Origin: Alcaligenes pakistanensis
GTDB lineage: Bacteria; Pseudomonadota; Gammaproteobacteria; Burkholderiales; Burkholderiaceae_B
Assembly (NCBI RefSeq): GCF_014652815.1
Contig: NZ_BMZN01000002.1
Location: forward strand, 166,545-230,544
Direction of reading: 5' to 3'
Length of the DNA stretch: 64,000 nt
The notes beneath the pieces were generated by a model. That model was not told where the DNA came from. It saw only the letters and a list, made by a program, of their open reading frames with translations, and ran no database searches. This document shows positions 18,628-28,700 of this stretch, in pieces. The position numbers and the translations under genes were made by a program. Position 1 is the stretch's first letter; each line of letters starts with the position of its first letter.

Positions 18628-19853
18628 ACGATCTGTTCTCGGGGTGAGGGGTGAACGCTGGTTAGCATGGCTTGGATGTCCTGCTCGCTGTAACCCAGCT
18701 CCGCCAGCACTTGGGCAGTGTGTTCGCCCAGGCCAGGGGCATGGCGTCGGATGCTTAACGGGGTGCGTGAGTAGTTGCCCAAGGGGGAGGGCGTGCAGAT
18801 GGGGCCCTCGGTAGGGTGATCCATGTGTTGCAGATGCTTCACCGCTTGTAGATGCTCGTCATCAATCAGTTGCTCGATGGAGTACAAGGGGGCGGCTGGG
18901 ATATCGACCTGGCGCAAGGCATGCAACCAATAGGCGGTGTCCTTTTGCTTTATATGCGAGGCCACAAAGTCATAAACCTCGCCAATATGAATGGCGCGGG
19001 CGGAGTGCGAGCTGAAGCGTGGCTCTTGCTGAAGTTCGGGCTGGCCGATCAAGGAGAAGAACTTGGCCCAATGCTTGTCGTTATAAATCAGCAGAACCAG
19101 AAAGCCGTCACTGGTTTGGTAGGGTTTGCGTTCTTTGGCCAGCAGACGGGCATAGCCGGTGGGGCCCAGGGCAGGTTCAAAGGAGTGACCACCCAAATGA
19201 TCGCCCAGCACAAAATGTGCCATGGCCTCGAACATGGGGATTTCAATCGCCTGACCTTGGCCGCTTTGGCGGGCCTCAATGACACCCGCGAGCACGGCTA
19301 CCGCTACATGCAGACCGACGGTGCGATCACATAAGGTCAACGGGGTGTAGCGGGGCACATCACCGGATTGTTGTTGATAAAGGTGTCCCAGCCCTGTCAT
19401 GCCCTGGATTAAATCATCGTAGGCGGGACGGCCTGCGTAGGGGCCATCCTCCCCGAAACCATAAGCACCTACATAAACGATGGCTGGGTTGGCGGCGGCA
19501 ACGCGTTCATAATCCAGACCCAGACGTGCCATCGCCGCTGGGCGCAGATTGTAGAGCAGCACATCAGATTCCCGGATCAATTGCAGGCAGGCTTCTTGAC
19601 CAGCTGGGGTTTTCAGATCCAGTACGACGGATCGCTTATTGCGGTTCAGGTGCAGAAATAATGCGCCCATAGCCGTGTTGCGCATAGGTCCGACCGCTCG
19701 CATGGTATCCCCGCTGGGGGACTCCACTTTGATCACATCGGCCCCCAGATCAGCCAGGATTTGAGTGGCGAAGGGCCCCATCACTACCGAGCTTAAATCC
19801 AGAATACGGATACCGCTCAGTGGACCAGCGTTGTCCTTCTTGTGTTCAGTCAT
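18624..19853 (-). CDS. CaiB/BaiF-family CoA-transferase (class III)
   Basis: A 409-residue family III CoA-transferase, moving CoA from a donor thioester to a carboxylic acid. The N-terminal signature is ILDLSSVVMGPFATQILADL followed by GADVIKVESPSGD. The region YDDLIQGMTGLGHLYQQQSG holds the Asp-containing stretch of the active site. Together with the acyl-CoA dehydrogenase, the Bug binding protein and the cupin on the same strand, it looks like a small uptake-and-degradation operon for an organic acid, probably under the IclR regulator next door. Confidence 0.9.
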   Translation of the reverse strand: MTEHKKDNAGPLSGIRILDLSSVVMGPFATQILADLGADVIKVESPSGDTMRAVGPMRNTAMGALFLHLNRNKRSVVLDLKTPAGQEACLQLIRESDVLLYNLRPAAMARLGLDYERVAAANPAIVYVGAYGFGEDGPYAGRPAYDDLIQGMTGLGHLYQQQSGDVPRYTPLTLCDRTVGLHVAVAVLAGVIEARQSGQGQAIEIPMFEAMAHFVLGDHLGGHSFEPALGPTGYARLLAKERKPYQTSDGFLVLLIYNDKHWAKFFSLIGQPELQQEPRFSSHSARAIHIGEVYDFVASHIKQKDTAYWLHALRQVDIPAAPLYSIEQLIDDEHLQAVKHLQHMDHPTEGPICTPSPLGNYSRTPLSIRRHAPGLGEHTAQVLAELGYSEQDIQAMLTSVHPSPREQIV

Positions 19854-19870
19854 AACAGGCGTCCACGCAG

Positions 19871-20869
19871 TTACTGAGGGCCAAGATTGGCGTCATCAAT
19901 CAATTTGCCCCACAGCACGTACTGTTCCTGAACAAACTGAGCGAACTCCTCGGGTGGACCACTAAAGGCGTCGAAACCTAATTGAGCCAACTTCTGGCGC
20001 ACGGCCTCGTCCTGAACCACCTCATTAATCGTGCGGTTCAGCAGCTGAACATGCTCTGGCTCCATTCCCGCTGGACCAAAAAATCCATTCCAAGAGGTAA
20101 TGTCAAAGTCAGACAAGCCTGCTTCTTCCATAGCGGGCAGATCGGGCAGCAAAGCACTGCGTTTTGCTGTCGACACCGCCAAGGCTTTCAGACGACCACT
20201 ATTGATAAAGGCCAGCCCGGAGGTGACATCGGTAAACATGAAGTCCACTTGCCCGGCGATCAGATCGGTCAGCGCCTGCGGTGTGCCTTTGTACGGGACA
20301 TGCAGGGCTTTCATGCCTGCTTGCAGGTCCAAGGTTCCGCCTGCCACGATGCCGGTGCTATTGCCCGAGGCATAGGTAATCACACCAGGGTTGGCCTTGG
20401 CGTATTGCAGTAGCTGTTCCACGGTTTGGTAGGGGCGGTCGGGATTCGTTACCAGAATAAAAGGCAGGTTGCCGCCACGAGCGATGGGCGTGAAATCCTT
20501 GATCGGATCGTAGGGTACGTTCTTCATCAACCAAGGGGCGGCAGAGTGAGATGTATTGGTGGTGATGAACAGGGTGTAGCCATCGGGCGCGGCCCGCTTC
20601 ACATAGTTGGCTGCAATCGAGGCATTTGCGCCGGGGCGGTTTTCAACAATGATGGTCTGACCGACCCGTTTGCCGATCTCTTCTGCAAAGATCCGACCTA
20701 CGGCATCTGTGCCCGAACCCGCAGGAAAGGGCACGATCAAGGTAATGGCTCGCTCCGGATACTGAGCCCAGGCATTACCGCCCATCAAAAGCATGGCGGC
20801 GCTACATGCCAGTACGGCCGTACAGCGGGAACGTAGCGAGAGCAAAAGATTTTTTTTCTTGAAATTCAT
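19871..20869 (-). CDS. Bug-family (TctC-type) periplasmic solute-binding protein
   Basis: A 332-residue tripartite tricarboxylate transporter receptor of the Bug family, greatly expanded in Alcaligenaceae. It has an N-terminal signal peptide (basic start, then LACSAAMLLMGGNAWA). The first strands are YPERAITLIVPFPAGSGTDAVGR, with the second conserved region RPGANASIAANYVKRAAPDGYTL. No TctA/TctB membrane genes are nearby, which is usual for these orphan receptors. Position 17 bp upstream of the CoA-transferase suggests that it captures the substrate of that pathway. Confidence 0.92.
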   Translation of the reverse strand: MNFKKKNLLLSLRSRCTAVLACSAAMLLMGGNAWAQYPERAITLIVPFPAGSGTDAVGRIFAEEIGKRVGQTIIVENRPGANASIAANYVKRAAPDGYTLFITTNTSHSAAPWLMKNVPYDPIKDFTPIARGGNLPFILVTNPDRPYQTVEQLLQYAKANPGVITYASGNSTGIVAGGTLDLQAGMKALHVPYKGTPQALTDLIAGQVDFMFTDVTSGLAFINSGRLKALAVSTAKRSALLPDLPAMEEAGLSDFDITSWNGFFGPAGMEPEHVQLLNRTINEVVQDEAVRQKLAQLGFDAFSGPPEEFAQFVQEQYVLWGKLIDDANLGPQ

Positions 20870-20930
20870 AGCGGTCTCCTCAGGGTGGAAAGGCAGGGCG
20901 CATCAGCCCAAGCCAGCAAGCGCAAGCGGA

Positions 20931-21311
20931 TCAGCGAATAACCCGATCGGGGTGCTCTTCATAAGGCGGGGAGTAAATCACCAATAGCTGAGCAGGCTCA
21001 TCGCTGGTGACAGTGAAAACGTGCTTTTTGTCTGGCGGCAAATAGCAGCACTCGCCTGCCTTCATCTGGCCGTGCTCGCCATCAACTTCCACATCGGCAG
21101 TCCCGCTGAGCAGATAGCAGACCTGCTCAATGCCAGGATGCGCATGGGGCAGGGCACCTTGATTCTTTTCGATAACACCCAGCAGCACTTCCACATGCTT
21201 AGCACCGACATTGGCCTGGCTGATCAGACGACGATTCACTGTGCCCGTGTGGTTGGCCGGAGAGTACGCAAGCGCGTCTTCGGGACTAACAATCCAAGAT
21301 GGTTTTTTCAT
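20931..21311 (-). CDS. Cupin-domain protein
   Basis: A 126-residue single-domain cupin. The two beta-barrel motifs are visible: HAHPGIEQVCYLLSGTADVEVDG (metal ligands H, H, E) and CCYLPPDKKHVFTVTSDEPA (the late His). Small cupins of this type serve as isomerases, dioxygenases or ligand-sensing proteins; this one cannot be assigned. AGGAAATACAG precedes the start. It is the most upstream gene of the minus-strand catabolic cluster, so its promoter should lie in the AT-rich 21312-21400 stretch. Confidence 0.82.
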   Translation of the reverse strand: MKKPSWIVSPEDALAYSPANHTGTVNRRLISQANVGAKHVEVLLGVIEKNQGALPHAHPGIEQVCYLLSGTADVEVDGEHGQMKAGECCYLPPDKKHVFTVTSDEPAQLLVIYSPPYEEHPDRVIR

Positions 21312-21834
21312 TTCTGTATTTCCTGTGTGAGAAAAATATTTTACGTATGTGAAAAATTAAAAAAACTGGGGTTTACCTGTGGATGGTTTTTGGGAGGGTC
21401 GCGGGGGCGCTATCAGTTGCCAATGCCAGACAAACTCTCTTTTTCATGCTGAAGGTTTTATTTTTTGTAGTTCTTTCAGCGGGCAGGGAGGATACTTGCT
21501 AAGTCAGTGCATGCGATCGAGGTTTGGGGTCAGGACCCATGCAAACGCAATAGGCGTAAGACATAAACGCCTTAGCGAGTGGATTCTGATTACAGTGCAG
21601 AGGGCACCGTATCAACTGCTCAGCCTTTAAACCCGAAGCAAGCCCTTATCTCGGGCCCACTCGGAGCGAAGGTTAAAACGCCGGTTTTGTCCGATACCGA
21701 TTCCCGTATCAAACACCCCGCTCAGCTTGGTGTAAGAAACGGGTATTCCTTGCGCGGCGATCATGCTATCGTCAAAAAAACTTTCGGGCACCGACCCATG
21801 CCCAGACCAATAGACAAGAGGGTCTCCACCGTTT
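21312..21834. other. Intergenic region between the cupin and permease genes
   Basis: The first about 100 bp are AT-rich and probably carry the cupin-operon promoter. A short palindrome GGGTCAGGACCC (21528-21539) is present. The remaining sequence has no ORF with a convincing start or family match and no clear terminator. Confidence 0.5.
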
Positions 21835-22902
21835 ATGCAACCCGTCTTACCCGCATTTCTAATCGCCCGCTGGCTATTGCTGCTTGTGCTGGCCGCAGGC
21901 GTTTACTTTTTGAAGGGATTTTTGGTCCCTGTACTGGCCGCGCTGATCATCGGCCTGGCCGGTTGGCCCTTATATAAACGACTGGTTGTGCGCTGCAATG
22001 GCCGCACCGCGCTGGCCGCCACACTTGCGCTGCTCGCCGTCACTCTGGTGCTGGTCGTGCCCCTGTCACTGGCCTTGTCCTTTGCGATCCAGGAAGCCAG
22101 CAGCTTTATCACCTGGGCCTTGGCCGCCAACCGATACGGCACACCTACGCCCGAATGGATCAAAGCCATGCCCTTAATGGGCGAGCGCCTGACCGAGTAT
22201 TGGCAAGTCTATCTAGGTGAGCCCCACGCCTTGGGCGAACTGGTCGAGATGGTCAGTGGCCAGCATCTGGGCAATATCTACCGTATGGTTCTGTCAGCGA
22301 CTGGGAACGTCTTCCACTTGCTGCTGACCGTACTTTTCATGCTGATCACCCTGTTTTTCATCTTTAAAGATGGCGACAGATTGCTGCTCCAGCTGGACAT
22401 CGTGGGCGAGCGCGTCCTGCCAGGCCGCTGGCAGCGTTTTTCCCGTGTCGTGCCGGCTACTGTGAACTCCACAGTGACAGGCATGGGTTTGATCGCTTTG
22501 GGTGAGGGCTTGGTCCTGGGGATTGCCTATTGGGTTGCAGGCGTCCCATCTCCAGTGCTGCTGGGTGTCATTACCGGTTTTATGGCGCTGATCCCTGGTG
22601 GGGCACCGTTGTCCTTTACGATGGTTTCCCTGTACCTGATCGGTTCTGGTCACTTGGTTGCGGGCGTTAGCCTGTTCCTGTGGGGGGCGATTGAACTGTT
22701 CATCGTAGATAAGACGCTTAGACCGCGTCTGGTTGGCGGTCCCGTTAAACTGCCATTCCTGCCAACCTTCTTTGGTTTGGTTGGCGGTGTGCAGACCATG
22801 GGTATCGTGGGCCTGTTCATCGGCCCGGTGCTGATGGCTCTGTTGGTGGCGATCTGGAGAGAGTGGATTCGCAATGGACAGCACGTGGCTGTTGAAGAGT
22901 AG
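21835..22902 (+). CDS. AI-2E family (PerM/YdiK-like) transporter
   Basis: A 355-residue polytopic protein of the AI-2E exporter family. A double N-terminal hydrophobic hairpin (residues 8-45 and 58-85) is followed by a hydrophilic stretch and a C-terminal bundle with GLIALGEGLVLGIAYWVAGV, LIPGGAPLSFTMVSLYLIGS and VDKTLRPRLVGG, all family hallmarks. Members export autoinducer-2 or act as Na+/H+ antiporters; E. coli YdiK is unassigned. The role here is open. It is a single gene closed by a terminator, next to tRNA-Leu. Confidence 0.88.
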   Translation: MQPVLPAFLIARWLLLLVLAAGVYFLKGFLVPVLAALIIGLAGWPLYKRLVVRCNGRTALAATLALLAVTLVLVVPLSLALSFAIQEASSFITWALAANRYGTPTPEWIKAMPLMGERLTEYWQVYLGEPHALGELVEMVSGQHLGNIYRMVLSATGNVFHLLLTVLFMLITLFFIFKDGDRLLLQLDIVGERVLPGRWQRFSRVVPATVNSTVTGMGLIALGEGLVLGIAYWVAGVPSPVLLGVITGFMALIPGGAPLSFTMVSLYLIGSGHLVAGVSLFLWGAIELFIVDKTLRPRLVGGPVKLPFLPTFFGLVGGVQTMGIVGLFIGPVLMALLVAIWREWIRNGQHVAVEE

Positions 22903-22923
22903 AGAAGTAGGGCGTCTTATTGG

Positions 22924-22960
22924 CAGGCCAGGACAGCGTACCTGGCCTGTTTTTATTTTT
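22924..22960 (+). terminator. Rho-independent terminator after the AI-2E family gene
   Basis: CAGGCCAGG (22924-22932) pairs with CCTGGCCTG (22941-22949) and runs straight into TTTTTATTTTT. Confidence 0.9.
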
Positions 22961-23132
22961 GGTTGATGAGGCTTAGGTGCTCCGGAAGCACACCGATGCA
23001 GGCTTCTAGTGAAAGCGGCCTTTTATTACTTAACCAGCTGTGACAAAGCAGGTGGAAAACAGGCCCCAAGGGCGGTTTGTCGTAGAGATTTCTTCAGACG
23101 AAAGCTCACACACAAAAAAATTGTTCAAAGGC

Positions 23133-23163
23133 TTGCCAAAACCCCTAGTAATCTGCGTATAAT
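23133..23163 (+). promoter_or_regulatory. Likely promoter of tRNA-Leu
   Basis: A perfect -10 box TATAAT (23158-23163) lies 45 bp before the tRNA. A TTGCCA -35-like box (23133-23138) is 19 bp upstream of it, slightly longer than the ideal spacing. Confidence 0.55.
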
Positions 23164-23208
23164 AACTTTCTTTCCTTCCAAGCCTGGATTCCCAGGTTGC
23201 CATACCTA

Positions 23209-23293
23209 GCCCGGGTGGTGAAATTGGTAGACGCAGGGGACTCAAAATCCCCCGCCGCAAGGCGTGCCGGTTCGATTCCGGCCCCGGGCACCA
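23209..23293 (+). tRNA. tRNA-Leu (anticodon CAA)
   Basis: An 85-nt class II tRNA with an encoded CCA end. The acceptor stem is GCCCGGG/CCCGGGC. The D-arm contains GGTGAAATTGGTAGACGC. The anticodon loop is CTCAAAA between GGGGA and TCCCC (anticodon CAA, reads UUG). The long variable arm CGCCGCAAGGCG is typical of Leu, and the T-arm is CCGGTTCGATTCCGG. A tyrosine-integrase remnant begins 123 bp downstream, so the 3' end of this tRNA was probably the integration site of the island to its right. Confidence 0.97.
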
Positions 23294-23416
23294 GCTTAAA
23301 ATCTCTAGTGTTTATAAGGCATTAGCGCGGTTTTTAGCTTCTACCCCAAGACTGGGGGATTCCAAGATTGCGAGTCAGGTACAGTGGTGCAGCGTTGAGC
23401 ATCATTCGGAGCCTGT

Positions 23417-23948
23417 ATGGCCACTATCGTCAAGACGCCTTCTGGTACCTGGAAGGCACTAATCCGCAAAACCGGCTGGCCTGCTACCGCCAAAACTTTC
23501 CGTACTAAAAGAGACGCCGAAGACTGGGCGCGCCGTACTAAAGATGAAATGGTACGTGGAATGTATATTCAGCGTGCGCCTGCCGAGCGGATGACTCTTG
23601 AGACGGCGCTGAAGCGTTATTTGCAGGAAGTTACCCCAACTAAGCGCGCATCGACCCAGATTGGCGAACATAAAAAGACCCAGGCGCTGACCAAGCATTT
23701 GGGTAAATATTCCCTCGCTGGCTTGGGCGCTGATATTGTTGCCCAATACCGTGACATGCGCCTGGCCGGTGATGAAGACGAGGTCGGCAAGCGTGTACCG
23801 CGTAGCAATAATACTGTACGCCTAGAACTAGCCTTACTTGGCCACCTGTTTACCATTGCGAGCAAAGAATGGGGCATTGGGCTGCCGTTCAACCTCGTGT
23901 CTAATATTCGCCGACCTGCCCCTGGTGCGGGACGTAACCGACGGCTGA
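23417..23948 (+). pseudogene. Tyrosine integrase, N-terminal remnant
   Basis: About 177 residues of a phage/ICE-type integrase: an N-terminal arm (MATIVKTPSGTWKALIRKTG, RTKRDAEDWARRTKDEM) and the core-binding SAM-like domain (ALKRYLQEVTPTKRASTQIG, NTVRLELALLGHLFTIASKE). It reaches PAPGAGRNRRL, the linker before the catalytic domain, and then stops matching. The catalytic R-H-x-x-H-Y region is missing; the frame runs into MobF-helicase DNA in the wrong frame. Position just after tRNA-Leu shows that it once integrated the island; it cannot now excise it. Confidence 0.85.
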
Positions 23949-24556
23949 CACCGGCAGCACACACCATGACCGCATCACCGTCGAACCGATCCAGGCCGGC
24001 CCTTCGCATACTCAACCCATGGAAATCATCCCCAAAACCGTGTCTAAGCTATCGGTCTACCACCTGAGCCGGGCAGAGCTGTCTGCGGGAGACCCTGCCC
24101 GCATCACACGCAACGATGCCCAGAATGACCTGGTCAACGGTCAACGGTCAACGGTCAACTGGCGAAGGTCACGGCGACTGATGCAACCAGCGTCACCATC
24201 GAAACCAATGGTCGCCGGGTGCAGCTGTCCACAGATCGACCGCTTAACATGGACTATGCCAACACTACCACCGCGCATAGTGCCCAAGGGCTGACCTGCG
24301 ACCGAGTTCTTTACAACGCCGAAAGCTTCAGCCGCACGACCGCCCAGGACACTTACTACGTCAGTATCTCGCGGGAACGGCACGAGGTCGTTGTGTTCAC
24401 AGACGATGCAAAAAGGCTGCCTAACCGAGTGGATCGGCTGACGTATAAGGGGCTGGCACATGACCTGCAGCCAATGGCGACCAAAGACCTGACACACGGC
24501 CAGAACGAACTCGGCCCCCTTTCCCTACGTGCCGAATCTGAACTGGAAATAGGGTA
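23940..24556 (+). pseudogene. MobF/TraI-type relaxase-helicase, C-terminal remnant (frameshifted)
   Basis: Translated in two frames, this stretch gives the later helicase part of a TraI/TrwC-like conjugative relaxase: TADTGSTHHDRITVEPIQAG and LSVYHLSRAELSAGDPARIT in one frame, then TTTAHSAQGLTCDRVLYNAE and TYYVSISRERHEVVVFTDDA in another. AHSAQG and the S-R-x-R-H-E segment are helicase hallmarks. The relaxase domain and Walker A are absent. The frame breaks at a heptamer tandem repeat (24132-24159). It indicates that the island, or one nested in it, was once conjugative. Confidence 0.85.
24132..24159 (+). repeat. Heptamer tandem repeat causing the frameshift
   Basis: Four perfect copies of GGTCAAC. 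Two copies restore the expected reading L-V-N-G-Q-L-A-K across the junction, so two extra units (+14 bp) account for the frameshift in the relaxase remnant. Confidence 0.85.
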
Positions 24557-24781
24557 ATTTCCAAGATCTGACGCAAGCTCCCGTGGAAGATGCATTGGCC
24601 AGGGGTTGGCAAAAGCCGAGCTGTAGCTCAATTTTTTCACGAAAATTATGCCCAACACCTTGAGGGGAGCAGGTCGGAACCAAAATCATTCTTTCCTGCG
24701 CCTAAGTTAACAAGCCGAACTTCCCTTACGTGATAAGCCAGTCTAGTATACTGTTTTTTTACACAGCATTACTGGGGCGGT

Positions 24782-24817
24782 CGAACTGGTGAGATTCACC
24801 AGTTCGAGTTAAACTCG
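24782..24817 (+). promoter_or_regulatory. Operator-like palindromes before sspB
   Basis: CGAACTGGTGA (24782-24792) and TCACCAGTTCG (24796-24806) form an 11-bp perfect inverted repeat with a 3-bp centre. A second small dyad, CGAGT-TAA-ACTCG (24805-24817), shares its edge. Both sit 9-44 bp before the sspB start, downstream of a TATACT -10-like box at 24747-24752. That is the place for a repressor site or a leader hairpin. No regulator gene is encoded next to it. Confidence 0.6.
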
Positions 24818-24825
24818 CACTAACC

Positions 24826-25749
24826 ATGAAAAACGCTATCCCAAACCGCAGCCGAAAAACCTCCGTTCATTTCTCGGGCCACGAGACGTTCCCCTTGCGT
24901 CAAATGTGGCTCAAGAAGCTATTCGATCAATGCACTAATGGCGGGCTGCTCCCCAAGTCGTATTTGTCGGATGCGAAGGCCATCGCAGAATTTGGTGTAG
25001 GTAAAAATATGGTGGCATCGATCCGACATTGGGCCTTGGCTTGCGGCGTAATGTTCGAAGACGGTGACAATTTCCGTATTCGCAATCTAGCCATAGAGAT
25101 TCTGAGTGATGGTGGCCTCGACCCTTACGCTGAGCACCCTTCAACACCCTGGCTCGCTCATTGGCAACTTGCCGGCCACTGCTTTCGCTCGACGACTTGG
25201 CGTTGGCTGTTTAATCATGTCACGGCTCCGACCTTTACGCGCCAAGAGCTCGAAGACCCATTGGCCAACTACGCGCGCGAGCTCGACCCGAAACATCGGC
25301 TGTCAGCCTCCACTATCTCCCGTGATTTGGAGACCTGCCTTCGGAGTTACGCGCCGCGTGCCGCAGGGGGATCACCTGAAGATTTCGCCGAACCGCTCTT
25401 AGGCGAGTTAGGTCTGCTACAAGAGGTCCACAAGGGTCAATACGCCTTCCGCCGTGGCCCCAAAGCCTCACTGCACGATGGTATCTTTGCCTACGCACTC
25501 ATCGATTTTTGGAATAACAAAGCTGAGGGACAAAGCTCGCTGGCCTTCGAAACGATCGCCTACGCTGAAGGATCACCTGGCCGAGTCTTTAAACTCGACG
25601 AGGAGTCGATCGCACAACGGCTGATAGCCCTCTCTGACTTTACTGGGGGCAAACTCGAATGGACCGACTCTGCCGGTCTTCGCCAAGTCCACCGCAAGGA
25701 ACTATCGAAGGACGATATCAAGAACATGATCAGACACGCCTATGACTAA
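24826..25749 (+). CDS. sspB: SspB-like DUF4007 protein (phosphorothioation nickase)
   Basis: A 307-residue protein with a complete DUF4007 pattern: FSGHETFPLR (residues 16-25), FGVGKNMVASIRHWALACGV (56-75), DPYAEHPSTPWLAHWQLAG (99-117) and TTWRWLFN (123-130). In the Ssp system, the DUF4007 protein SspB nicks one DNA strand so that sulfur can be put into the backbone. The identity as SspB is inferred from the domain together with the large ATPase and PAPS-reductase-like gene that follow. It is first in an operon; its stop overlaps the sspC start by 8 bp. The sequence before it carries operator-like palindromes. Confidence 0.85.
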   Translation: MKNAIPNRSRKTSVHFSGHETFPLRQMWLKKLFDQCTNGGLLPKSYLSDAKAIAEFGVGKNMVASIRHWALACGVMFEDGDNFRIRNLAIEILSDGGLDPYAEHPSTPWLAHWQLAGHCFRSTTWRWLFNHVTAPTFTRQELEDPLANYARELDPKHRLSASTISRDLETCLRSYAPRAAGGSPEDFAEPLLGELGLLQEVHKGQYAFRRGPKASLHDGIFAYALIDFWNNKAEGQSSLAFETIAYAEGSPGRVFKLDEESIAQRLIALSDFTGGKLEWTDSAGLRQVHRKELSKDDIKNMIRHAYD

Positions 25750-28700
25750 CAAAAAACACCAGGTTCTCTCTGATTTCGTCCAGATTTCACGTCAATATCA
25801 GCGCTCGATTCGCGTCGACGCAGACATTGGCCGTCTAGACGCCCTCTCTGGTTATATCTGTCATACAACTGCAGCTACTGTGGTCGATAGCATGTGCAGA
25901 CAGCTTACCGATACCAATCAGCGCTGTTTCACCTGGACGGGGCCGTTCGGTGGAGGAAAAAGCTCGTTGGCGGTCACGCTGGCGAGCGCCCTGCATCCGG
26001 ACAAGAGCCTTCGAACCAAGGCGCGCGAAGCGCTGCAGCTGGACTCCAAGCTGACTTTCGACAAAGCCTTCCCCGTCCGCAGTGGATGGCTACTTGTCCC
26101 GACCGTAGGTAGGCGCGGAAGCATCGTGACAGAGCTGCATGCATCACTTCATCACGCTCAAGGCAAGACGGTCGACGGCCGCAGCAAGCCTAACGCCCAA
26201 ACGTTGATCTCTGACCTTCTCGAACAGGCGAAGAGCCGCCCACATGACGGCGTACTGATCATCATTGACGAGATGGGAAAGTTCTTGGAAGCATCCGCTC
26301 TAGGCTCCGGGGATGATGTCTACTTCTTCCAAGAACTCGCCGAAGCGGCCGCGCGCGCCGAAGGCCGCTTGGTCGTTGTCGGCGTGCTACACCAATCGTT
26401 CGCGCAGTACTCGGCCCGCCTGGGCATCGACACTCGCGACGACTGGGTCAAAGTCCAAGGCCGCTACGTCGACCTACCTTTCGTAGCTGCAAGCGACGAG
26501 GTCGTCGAGCTCATCGGACGCGCAGTTGAGGTCAAGGAGCGTCCGCCTTGGATGCTCGATGCCTCCGAGAAGATCGCTGAAGCCATCCGTTCACGTCGGC
26601 CCGCTGTAGGGAAAAATTTCACCAACGCCCTAGAGGCGTGCTGGCCGCTGCATCCGGCCATGGCCGCGCTGCTGGGCCCCATATCCAAGCGACAGTTTGG
26701 TCAGAACGAGCGCAGTACCTTCGGCTTCTTGTCATCCGTCGAGCCCCATGGATTCCGCTCCTACCTGAACTCGACGCTTCGAGTTGATGCGAGCTGGTAT
26801 CGCCCAAGCGACTACTGGGACTACCTGCGCTCGAACCTCGAGCCTGCGATCCTCGCATCCCCTGACGGGCACCGTTGGTCGCAAGCCGTCGAGGCGGTGG
26901 AACGAGCAGAAGCAAAGACGGATGATGCCCTGCTAGTGTCAATGATCAAAAACATTGCGATCATCGATCTCTTTCGCAACGGTTCGGGCCTGGCGGCTGA
27001 CACCGCCGTCATCGGTACACTCTTCTACGACAAGAAGCGAGAAAGTCTCGACGAGGCACTCAAAAAGCTCTCTGACCTCAAAGTCGTCCTCTACAAGAAC
27101 TACACCGGTGCTTGGTCGGTCTTCGAAGGTAGCGACTTCGACATCGACGGGGCCGTCGCCCAAACTCTGGCCGCTTCGCCTGGCATCGACTATGCACGCT
27201 TGGCCCAACTGATGGGACTACATCCGATTGTTGCTAAACGGCACTACCACGAGACTGGTTCCATGCGATGGATGGAACTGTCACTGTGTAGCATCGATCA
27301 GGCAGAAAAACTCGCCGCCGACTACTACCCAAAGAAAGGTGAGTTCGGGACATTCATTCTGGCTTTACCGAGCAAAGGCATGAGTCTGCGCGAAGCTCGT
27401 TTGCGCGCACAGGCCTGCTCGAAGCTTCGCCCATGGCCCGTGATGGTGGGTATCCCCGCCAATCACGCCCGCATCGCCGAGCTCTCTGCCGAGCTGGTGG
27501 CCTTGGAGCAAGTCAAGGATCGCCATGAGCTCTCTGGTGACGCCGTCGCCCGCCGTGAAGTCTATGCTCGTCTGGCCGCCACCCGTGCCGACCTGGAAAA
27601 TCAGCTCCAATCCGCAGTGTCGCTAGCAAAGTGGCACGACGGAACAGTAGAAGTTATCGAGCCAGGCTCGAAACTTTCTCCCGTAGCCTCCAGTCTAGCT
27701 GATAGCCTATTTAGCGATTCCCCCTCTGTATGGAGCGAACTAGTAAACCGCGACAGCATTTCTAGTAACAGCGTCAAAGCCCGACGCGATCTGCTGCATG
27801 CAATGGTCAATGCCGAGGGACAGGAGGCTTTGGGCTTCGAAGGTTTCCCAGCTGAACGCGGCGTTTATGAAACGTTGCTCAAGAAAACGGGGCTACACCG
27901 CCAGGACGGTTTAGGTTCTTGGCGCTGCATGCCGCCCAGCGAAGGATTCGCCGAAGGCTTCGTACCACTATGGGAGGCGACACGCGCCCTCTTTTCGGAC
28001 GTCAACGCTCACGTCGGCGCCCACGAAATCTATGCCTTGTGGAGCATGCCCCCCTTCGGCATGAAGCGGGGTATCCAGCCGGTGATCTTCACGGCTTTCC
28101 TGCTAACACATAAAGCGAACATCGCCGTCTATAAGGACGGAATGTTCGTACCAAGGCTCACCGACTTTGACGTCGACGAGTGTCTACAAGATCCTAACCG
28201 CTTTTCGCTGCGTTGGGTCGCCATCGACGAGGACAAAAGCCAAATCCTCGATGGTATCGCAGAGATTCTCGCCGAGATCGGCGAGACCGCCGGCGCAGCT
28301 GAACCGCTAGAAGCTGCTCGCGGCTTGGTGGCCATGGTCTTCAATATGCCTGAATGGGCCCGACGGACGTCTCGGCTGGAACAAACGGCCAAGGACATTC
28401 GCGACATGCTCTTGAAGGCCAGCGACCCCCACAAGGTCTTATTCGTCGACCTTGCTTCATTGCTGAGTGCCTCCGACGGTAAATCCTATGTGAATGCCCT
28501 TCGAGCTCCGCTACTGGAGCTTACTGGAGCGTATGGCAAGATGCTGGACGAAGTTGAAAAAAGGATGCTTGACGCCCTCGACGCGACTCGGGGCGATCTT
28601 GCGGCGCTACGAGAACGAGCAAAGTCCGTCTCGGGCATATCCGGCGATCTTCAATTGGACGGATTTGCAACTCGTCTAGCCAATTTCGACGGATCGAGGG

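Noticed and set aside
21528-21539. GGGTCAGGACCC palindrome in the 21.5 kb gap
   Set aside because: Too short and isolated, with no gene near enough, to support an operator call.
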